Shown here piece by piece: positions 32,232 to 38,688 of a stretch of DNA of 38,688 bases (the first letter of the stretch is position 1; each line of letters starts with the position of its first letter). The notes beneath the pieces were generated by a model. That model ran no database searches. It had not been told where the DNA came from and saw nothing but the letters and a program-made list of their open reading frames with translations. The stretch covers positions 1 through 38,688 of the forward strand of contig CACGVI010000009.1 of NCBI GenBank assembly GCA_902576605.1, read 5' to 3'. Origin of the DNA: an uncultured Candidatus Actinomarina sp. GTDB taxonomy: Bacteria; Actinomycetota; Acidimicrobiia; Actinomarinales; Actinomarinaceae. The position numbers and the translations under genes are program-made.

Positions 32232-32779
32232 GTAGGATTGGCAACAAACCAATTGAAATACCTGAAAAAGTAGAATTAAAAATCGATGGCAATTTGATTT
32301 CTGTTAAAGGTCCCAAAGGTGAGCTAACAGTTGAGATTGTTGATGACAGAATAAATTATGAGATTAATGAAAACATTTTAAATTTCTCCAGAAGTTCTGA
32401 AGTTGCTGAAGTTAGAAGCCTTCATGGATTATATAGATCATTAATTGCAAACAATATTCAAGGTGTCATGGAAGGTTACAAGAAAACTTTACTATTACAA
32501 GGTGTTGGACATAGAGCAACTTTGAAGGGTAATGATATCGAGATTCTGTGTGGATTTTCACATCCTGTAATATTCAAAAAAGTTGAAGGTATTAATTTTG
32601 AAGTTCCAGATCAAAATACAATAATTATCTCTGGAATAGACAAAGCACTAGTTGGACAAGTTTCAGCAAATATTAGAGCTATTAAACCACCTGAGCCATA
32701 CAAAGGTAAAGGCATTAGGTATGAAGACGAATATGTCAGAAGAAAAGCAGGTAAAGCAGCAGTAACAGCCGGAGCATAA
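32228..32779 (+). CDS. rplF: 50S ribosomal protein L6
   Basis: [33 protein letters not shown]. Start moved to ATG 32228 (ATGA overlap with the rpsH stop). Confidence 0.96.
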   Translation: [183 protein letters not shown]

Positions 32780-32786
32780 AAATATT

Positions 32787-33134
32787 ATGAAAGTTAAAGA
32801 CAAAAGACAACACAGAAAAATAAGAATTAGAAAAAAAATTAATGGTACATCCTCTGTTCCTCGTTTAGCTGTTTTCAAAAGTAATAACAACATATATGTA
32901 CAGGCTATAGATGATTTAAATCAAGTAACAATAGCATCCGCAAGCACTCTTTCAAAAGAAGTTAAATCTAAAAATCTATCAGTTGATGCCTCAAAAGAGG
33001 TAGGAGAACTTATGGGTAAAAAGTTAAATGATCTTAAAATTTCAAAAGCAGTTTTTGATAGAGGTGGTTATATATACCACGGTCGAGTCAAATCTTTAGC
33101 TGATGGAATAAGAGATAAAGGAATTGAATTTTGA
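32787..33134 (+). CDS. rplR: 50S ribosomal protein L18
   Basis: [49 protein letters not shown]... [26 protein letters not shown]. Confidence 0.97.
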   Translation: MKVKDKRQHRKIRIRKKINGTSSVPRLAVFKSNNNIYVQAIDDLNQVTIASASTLSKEVKSKNLSVDASKEVGELMGKKLNDLKISKAVFDRGGYIYHGRVKSLADGIRDKGIEF

Positions 33135-33685
33135 TGGCTGAACTAGAACTTCAAGAAAGTGTAATTCATATTAACAGAGTCGCCAAAGTTGTAAAAGGTG
33201 GAAGAAACTTTGCATTTACTGCCCTTGTAGCAGTTGGAGACGGAAATGGAAGGGCTGGAATTGGTTATGGAAAAGGTTCTGAAGTTCCACTAGCTATTCA
33301 AAAAGCTATAGAAAATGCTAAAAAAGATATTCAAGATATTCCAATGGCGGGTTCAACAATTGTTCACTCCATAATTGGAAAGCATGGATCTTCCAGAGTT
33401 CTTCTAAAACCAGCTGCTCCTGGTACAGGAGTTATTGCAGGAGGTGCAGCTAGGCAGGTACTTGAAGTCGCAGGTGTTAAAGATATACTTGCAAAATCTT
33501 TAGGTTCACCCACCCATCTCAATGTTGCCAAAGCCACAATTAATGGTTTGTTAAACCAAAGAACACCAGAAATGGTTGCTGGACTCAGGGGTAAAAAACC
33601 ATCCGAAGTCGCACCAGCTGGATTAGTTGAGGCATATGAAAAAACTAAAGCTGAAAAAAAAGTAAAGGCAGCAGATGAAAGTTAA
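33134..33685 (+). CDS. rpsE: 30S ribosomal protein S5
   Basis: [49 protein letters not shown]. Start set at ATG 33134. Confidence 0.97.
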   Translation: MAELELQESVIHINRVAKVVKGGRNFAFTALVAVGDGNGRAGIGYGKGSEVPLAIQKAIENAKKDIQDIPMAGSTIVHSIIGKHGSSRVLLKPAAPGTGVIAGGAARQVLEVAGVKDILAKSLGSPTHLNVAKATINGLLNQRTPEMVAGLRGKKPSEVAPAGLVEAYEKTKAEKKVKAADES

Positions 33686-33854
33686 AATTACTTTAAAAAG
33701 AAGCTTAATTGGACAAAAACCAAAAGCTCGAGAGACTGTAAGGAGTTTAGGACTTAAGAAAATTAACTCTTCAACTGAAAGAGAGCTCAACCCAATGGTT
33801 GAAGGTATGCTTCACAAAATTGAACATTTAGTAGAAATAGAAGAGATTAAATAA
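33675..33854 (+). CDS. rpmD: 50S ribosomal protein L30
   Basis: Short ORF missing from the track: [59 protein letters not shown]. Overlaps the rpsE end by 11 nt. Confidence 0.94.
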   Translation: MKVKITLKRSLIGQKPKARETVRSLGLKKINSSTERELNPMVEGMLHKIEHLVEIEEIK

Positions 33855-33855
33855 T

Positions 33856-34305
33856 ATGAAAAAGCTAAGGTTTCATCATTTAAAACCAACCCCTGGTTCT
33901 ACAAAACAAAGATTAAGAAAAGGTAGAGGAGAGTCAGGTAAAAGAGGAAAAACTGCAGGTCGAGGAACTAAGGGTACAGGCGCAAGAAAAACAGTTCCGG
34001 CATATTTTGAGGGAGGCCAAATACCTCTATATAGACGTATTCCTAAAGTGAGAGGCATTGGCAATGCTGCAAAGATGGCATATGTTGTTGTCAATGTCAG
34101 TGAACTAGAAGAAAAGAATTTAGAAGGTGAAGTTACTCCTGATATCCTAAGAGAGATGGGACTAACAAGAAAAAAAGGTTTGGTAAAAATATTAGGTGAT
34201 GGTGAAATTACTAAAAAAATAGATTTGAAAATTCATGCTATAAGTGAAGTTGCTAAAGGCAAAATTGAAAGTGCTGGCGGTACTGTAGAAATTATTAAAG
34301 AGTAA
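33856..34305 (+). CDS. rplO: 50S ribosomal protein L15
   Basis: LRFHHLKPTPGSTKQRLRKGRGESGKRGKTAGRGTKGTGARKTVPAYFEGGQIPLYRRIPKVRG. Confidence 0.97.
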   Translation: MKKLRFHHLKPTPGSTKQRLRKGRGESGKRGKTAGRGTKGTGARKTVPAYFEGGQIPLYRRIPKVRGIGNAAKMAYVVVNVSELEEKNLEGEVTPDILREMGLTRKKGLVKILGDGEITKKIDLKIHAISEVAKGKIESAGGTVEIIKE

Positions 34306-34307
34306 TT

Positions 34308-35621
34308 ATGCAACTATCTATTTTTAGATATATATTCAAAATTCCAGATTTAAGAAAAAGAATACTATTCACTCTATTCATGTTCGCTGTTTATAGATTG
34401 GGAGCTGCTGTACCAGTGCCAGGAGTAGATCTTGATGCTGTACAGAGACTTACAGATTCTGGGTCGCAGGCTGGTATTTACGGTTTACTTAATTTATTTT
34501 CAGGAGGCGCATTAGAGACTTTTTCAGTATTTGCTTTAGGAATAATGCCTTACATAACTGCTAGTATTATTCTTCAGCTGTTAACTGTTGTAATCCCAAG
34601 GTTGCAAAAACTTCAAGAAGAGGGTGAGTCGGGTAGAAAAGTTATCACCCAATGGACAAGATACATAACTGTTGTTTTAGCCCTTTTGCAATCTACAGCA
34701 TTAACTTACTTATTTTCCAGAGGAAGCTTAACCGGGGGAATTTCATTGATTCCAAACTACACACCTTCGAGAGTTGGGCTAATAGTCCTAACAATGACTG
34801 CTGGTACAGCATTTATTATGTGGATTGGCGAGCTTATTTCTCAAAGAGGTGTTGGCAATGGTATGTCTTTAATAATTTTTGCCAGCATTGTTAGTCAGTT
34901 ACCATCACAGTTTGGAAGCTCTTATCAAGTAACTGCCGGCCAAGGAAGAGTTGGTCAATTCGTGTTTCTAATGATTATGTTCATTCTTATGATTGTTGGA
35001 ATAATTTATGTAGAACAAGGCCAAAGAAGAATTCCTATACAGTTTGCAAAACGAGTTAGAGGAAGAAAAGTCATGGGTGGTCAGAGCACATATATTCCAT
35101 TGAAAGTTAATAGTGCTGGCGTCATTCCAGTTATATTTGCAACTAGTATTTTATTTTTCCCTGCGCTAGTAGCTACTTCCCTACCTCAGGACAATAATAT
35201 TACAGCTGCTATAAGAAATTGGATTGATATTAATTTAGCAAACTCTCAAGGAACAACTTGGTTTTATGTTTTCTTTCTTGGTATTTTGATTATTTTCTTT
35301 ACATACTTTTATACAACTATTCAATTTGATCCCGTTCGTCAGTCAGACATGATTAGAAGACAGGGTGGCTTTGTCCCTGGAGTTAGGCCTGGAATTTCTA
35401 CTACCAATTATCTTTCACATATTATTAACAGAATTACTCTTCCAGGATCAGTATTTTTAGCTTCAGTTGCAGTCCTTCCCTCAATAGCATCTGTCATATG
35501 GGACATACCTCTAGGATTTAGTGGTATATCAATTCTTATTACAGTAGGTGTAGCTTTGGAAACGATGAAGCAGATTGAGAGCCAATTAAGTATGCGAAAT
35601 TATGAAGGATTCATTGATTGA
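34308..35621 (+). CDS. secY: Preprotein translocase subunit SecY
   Basis: 437 aa multi-TM. FMFAVYRLGAAVPVPGVD... LGIMPYITASIILQLLTVVIPRLQKLQEEGESGRKVITQWTRY. Confidence 0.98.
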   Translation: MQLSIFRYIFKIPDLRKRILFTLFMFAVYRLGAAVPVPGVDLDAVQRLTDSGSQAGIYGLLNLFSGGALETFSVFALGIMPYITASIILQLLTVVIPRLQKLQEEGESGRKVITQWTRYITVVLALLQSTALTYLFSRGSLTGGISLIPNYTPSRVGLIVLTMTAGTAFIMWIGELISQRGVGNGMSLIIFASIVSQLPSQFGSSYQVTAGQGRVGQFVFLMIMFILMIVGIIYVEQGQRRIPIQFAKRVRGRKVMGGQSTYIPLKVNSAGVIPVIFATSILFFPALVATSLPQDNNITAAIRNWIDINLANSQGTTWFYVFFLGILIIFFTYFYTTIQFDPVRQSDMIRRQGGFVPGVRPGISTTNYLSHIINRITLPGSVFLASVAVLPSIASVIWDIPLGFSGISILITVGVALETMKQIESQLSMRNYEGFID

Positions 35622-36178
35622 GCAATTTAATAATCTTTCTAGGGCCACCTGGTGCTGGAAAAGGAACTCAAGCAGTTACAATAGCTAAAGAAAAAAATCT
35701 TGCTCACATATCAACAGGTGACATGCTTCGTGAGCATGTAAGCAATGAAACAGAGCTTGGAAAAATTGCTAAAACTCTTCTCGACGAAGGTAAACTTGTT
35801 CCAGATTCTTTAGTCATTGAAATGCTGCAAGAAAGGCTACTTTCTGTGGATTGTGTTAACGGGGCAATATTGGATGGCTTTCCAAGAACGATTGCACAAG
35901 CAGAAAGTCTAGATAAAATTAGCGACGATTTTAAAATTTCTAAAGTAATCGTTTTTGAAGCGGATCGTGATGAGTTAATTAAAAGAATTTTAAATAGAGG
36001 TGAAACTAGTGGTCGAAGTGATGATACAGAAGAGTCTGTAAGTGTCAGGCTAGAAGTATATGAAAAGGATACGGCCCCTCTAATTGAATACTATGAAATA
36101 AAAAATTTAGTTGCAAAGATAAACGCGGTTGGAGAAGTTGAAAATATTTATAAGTTAATACTGAAAGAATTTGAATAA
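35618..36178 (+). CDS. adk: Adenylate kinase (short form without a zinc lid)
   Basis: IIFLGPPGAGKGTQAVTIAKEKNLAHISTGDMLREHV... DGFPRTIAQAESLD. TTG start overlapping the secY stop. Confidence 0.97.
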   Translation: MSNLIIFLGPPGAGKGTQAVTIAKEKNLAHISTGDMLREHVSNETELGKIAKTLLDEGKLVPDSLVIEMLQERLLSVDCVNGAILDGFPRTIAQAESLDKISDDFKISKVIVFEADRDELIKRILNRGETSGRSDDTEESVSVRLEVYEKDTAPLIEYYEIKNLVAKINAVGEVENIYKLILKEFE

Positions 36179-36181
36179 ATA

Positions 36182-36949
36182 ATGCTTACATATAAAACTT
36201 CAGAAGATTTTGAGAAGATGGCAAGAGCAGGCAAAGTCGTTTCAAACATTCATTATGAAATATACAATTTAACTAAACCCGGTATGACTCTTAAAGATCT
36301 AGATGATATTGCTAAAAATATTGTAGAAAAGTCAAACGTTAAATCAAGTTTTTTTGGTTACGCACCCCCTGGACATGAACCTTATCCTGCTTACATTTGC
36401 GCCTCACCAAATGATGCAATAGTTCATGGGATTCCTAATGGTACAACTATACAGGAAGGTGACTTAATTTCAATAGATGTTGGAGTATCATTTGAAGGTT
36501 TTCATGCTGACGCTGCCTTTACTTATGGTGTAGGAGAAATTTCAAGTGAGGACAAGTTTTTAATTGACACGACAAAGCATGCATTAAACGAAGCATTAAA
36601 ACTAGTTAAAAACGGGCAAAAATTAGGAACAATTGGATATAAAATTGACAAAATAGCAACACGAAAAAACCTTGGAAATGTTAAAAACTATGTTGGACAC
36701 GGCATTGGCCAAGAAATGCATGAGGAACCGCAAGTACCTCACTATGGTAAAAAAAATACAGGCTTTGAGTTAAAAACAGGAATGGCTATTTGTATCGAAC
36801 CTATGTTTAACTTAGGTTCTGAAGAAACAATGGTAGATGACGACGGTTGGACAGTTAAGACAATAGATGGCCAAAATTCAGCCCATTGGGAGCATACAAT
36901 AGGATTAACTGAGGAAGGAACACGTGTTTTTACAGAAAACTTATTTTAA
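36182..36949 (+). CDS. map: Methionine aminopeptidase type I
   Basis: YICASPNDAIVHGIPNGTTIQEGDLISIDVGVSFEGFHADAAFTYGVG... VGHGIGQEMHEEPQVPHYG... MAICIEPMF. Confidence 0.97.
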   Translation: MLTYKTSEDFEKMARAGKVVSNIHYEIYNLTKPGMTLKDLDDIAKNIVEKSNVKSSFFGYAPPGHEPYPAYICASPNDAIVHGIPNGTTIQEGDLISIDVGVSFEGFHADAAFTYGVGEISSEDKFLIDTTKHALNEALKLVKNGQKLGTIGYKIDKIATRKNLGNVKNYVGHGIGQEMHEEPQVPHYGKKNTGFELKTGMAICIEPMFNLGSEETMVDDDGWTVKTIDGQNSAHWEHTIGLTEEGTRVFTENLF

Positions 36950-37015
36950 TTTTGTGTTTGTAATAGTTTCAAATCGCACTAATCTAGTAAATCGGTCACA
37001 TAATCAAGGCTAATT

Positions 37016-37240
37016 TTGGTAGAAAAAGAAAAAAACATAATTAAAGTTCAAGGAACAGTTATGGAGACTCTGCCAAATGCCTCTTTTAAGGTTCAGCTTG
37101 AAAGTGGTGCGGAAATTTTAGCCCATGTGTCTGGGAAAATGAGAATGAGGTACATAAGGATTTTACCTGGGGATACTGTTGAAATGGAAGTTTCACCATA
37201 TGATCCCACAAGAGGTAGGATTATTTGGAGACATAAATGA
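37016..37240 (+). CDS. infA: Translation initiation factor IF-1
   Basis: [70 protein letters not shown] start. Confidence 0.97.
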   Translation: MVEKEKNIIKVQGTVMETLPNASFKVQLESGAEILAHVSGKMRMRYIRILPGDTVEMEVSPYDPTRGRIIWRHK

Positions 37241-37353
37241 AAGTTAAATCAAGTGTTAAAAAGAGAGGCCCTAACGATCAAATCGTTAGAAGAAAGGGCA
37301 AGCTTTACGTAATAAACAAAAGAAATCCTCGTCACAAACAGAGGCAAGGTTAA
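37237..37353 (+). CDS. rpmJ: 50S ribosomal protein L36, cysteine-free form
   Basis: Short ORF missing from the track: [42 protein letters not shown] overlap with infA. Confidence 0.94.
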   Translation: MKVKSSVKKRGPNDQIVRRKGKLYVINKRNPRHKQRQG

Positions 37354-37359
37354 GTTTTA

Positions 37360-37737
37360 ATGGCGCGTATTTCAGGTATAGACATTCCTAGAGAAAAAAG
37401 GGTTATTGCATCACTACGTTATATACATGGTATCGGCGCAAAAAGAGCAGATGAAATTTGCACAGACCTCAACATTGATCCAAGTACACGTGTTAGCAAT
37501 CTTACAAATGATGAAGTTGCACAAATTAGAAAGTACATTGAGGCAAATTTCAGAGTAGAGGGCGACCTTAGAAGAGACGTTTCACAAAATATTCGAAGAA
37601 AAACTGAAATCGGCACCTATCAAGGTTTAAGACACAGGAAAGGACTTCCTGTAAGAGGTCAAAGAACTCATACTAATGCAAGAACAAGAAAAGGTCCGCG
37701 ATTTGCAATAGCTGGTAAAAAGAAAGCATTGAAGTAA
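37360..37737 (+). CDS. rpsM: 30S ribosomal protein S13
   Basis: [39 protein letters not shown]... [20 protein letters not shown]. Confidence 0.98.
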   Translation: MARISGIDIPREKRVIASLRYIHGIGAKRADEICTDLNIDPSTRVSNLTNDEVAQIRKYIEANFRVEGDLRRDVSQNIRRKTEIGTYQGLRHRKGLPVRGQRTHTNARTRKGPRFAIAGKKKALK

Positions 37738-38120
37738 TGGCTGAACAAAAAACTAAAAAGAAAGTCAAAAAAAATGTACCTGCTGGAGTAGCACATATAA
37801 AAGCAAGTTTTAATAATACAATTATAAATATATCAAACCCGTCTGGTGAAACTATAGTTTGGACATCTGGTGGCTCAGTTGGCTTTAAGGGTTCTAGAAA
37901 GTCTACTCCTTATGCTGCACAAGTAGCAGCTGAGGAAGCTGTTAGAAGAGCTACTGAGTATGGAGTTCAAAAACTAGACATAATAATTAGTGGTACAGGT
38001 GCAGGTAGAGAAACCGCTGTAAGAACTTTACAAAACATGGGTATGGATGTTGGAACTATCAAAGACATAACCCCAACACCTCATAATGGATGCAGACCAA
38101 AGAAGAGAAGAAGAGGGTAA
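37737..38120 (+). CDS. rpsK: 30S ribosomal protein S11
   Basis: [52 protein letters not shown]... [18 protein letters not shown]. Confidence 0.98.
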   Translation: MAEQKTKKKVKKNVPAGVAHIKASFNNTIINISNPSGETIVWTSGGSVGFKGSRKSTPYAAQVAAEEAVRRATEYGVQKLDIIISGTGAGRETAVRTLQNMGMDVGTIKDITPTPHNGCRPKKRRRG

Positions 38121-38688
38121 TGGCAAGGTATACAGGACCTAGAATTAGAGTTTCAAGAAGAATAGGCTTTAATGTTTTTGAAAATAGAAAAGGTGATAAA
38201 GCGCTACAGGATAGGCCATACCCACCAGGTGAGAATGGTCGAAAACGAGTTCGAGAAACAGATTATGGGACTCAGTTGAAAGAAAAACAAAAAGTACGAT
38301 ACATGTATGGAGTTCTTGAGAAACAGTTTAGAAATTACTATAAAGAGGCTTCAAGAATGCCTGGTATTACCGGAGAGAACCTCCTTATTCTTCTTGAATC
38401 GAGATTAGATAATGTTATATATAGAGCTGGGTTTGCTTCTACAAGACCTCAAGCAAGGCAGTTAGTATCTCATAGACATTTTAAGTTAAATGGTAAATTT
38501 GTGGATGTTCCATCACATAAGGTAAAACCAGGCGATATGATTGAAATCAAAGATTCAAGCAAAGATTTAATAATTATCCAACATACTATTGATACTGGAC
38601 AGGACAATGTAATACCTAGCTGGTTAGATGTAGATAATAAAAAGAAATCTGTAAAAATTAATTCTGAACCATCTAGGAGCGATGCAAG
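38120..38688 (+). CDS. rpsD: 30S ribosomal protein S4, truncated by window end, cysteine-free
   Basis: Not in the ORF track (no stop in window). [77 protein letters not shown]... LESRLDNVIYRAGFASTRPQARQLVSHRHFKLNG. Confidence 0.96.
   Translation, partial: MARYTGPRIRVSRRIGFNVFENRKGDKALQDRPYPPGENGRKRVRETDYGTQLKEKQKVRYMYGVLEKQFRNYYKEASRMPGITGENLLILLESRLDNVIYRAGFASTRPQARQLVSHRHFKLNGKFVDVPSHKVKPGDMIEIKDSSKDLIIIQHTIDTGQDNVIPSWLDVDNKKKSVKINSEPSRSDA

Noticed and set aside
1-38688. CRISPR arrays, IS elements, prophage, toxin-antitoxin or biosynthetic clusters
   Set aside because: Looked for repeats, transposase or integrase motifs and such gene pairs across the window. None found.

Overview
The window is a continuous, highly compact housekeeping region of a low-GC bacterium. 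Several features suggest a streamlined, probably marine, actinobacterium of the Acidimicrobiia/Ca. Actinomarina type: gene order, a long charged coiled insertion in RpoC, low GC and very short intergenic spacers. This lineage assignment is inference only. Left to right: the end of a complex I operon (nuoL'-nuoM-nuoN) followed by a MidA/NDUFAF7-type methyltransferase, htpX, a rhodanese and a PfkB kinase; two minus-strand accessory membrane/exported proteins; tRNA-Tyr, tRNA-Thr and tRNA-Met; rpmG; an ECF sigma factor with a ZAS-type anti-sigma partner; tRNA-Trp-secE-nusG; rplK-rplA-rplJ-rplL-rpoB-rpoC; rpsL-rpsG-fusA-tuf; and the full S10-spc-alpha cluster to a truncated rpsD. I found no mobile element, CRISPR array, prophage or obvious novel defence system. 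Best leads: (1) all four switchable zinc-ribbon ribosomal proteins here (L33, S14, L36, S4) are cysteine-depleted 'C-minus' forms; (2) RpoC appears to have lost three of the four ligands of its normally near-universal second zinc site; (3) nuoN has no ATG/GTG/TTG start and most likely starts at ATT behind a good Shine-Dalgarno; (4) the rplJ leader has mutually exclusive helices with a terminator-like hairpin abutting the start codon. Three small genes missing from the ORF track (rpmG, rpmD, rpmJ) were recovered by eye, as were rpsD and the full 5' end of nuoN.
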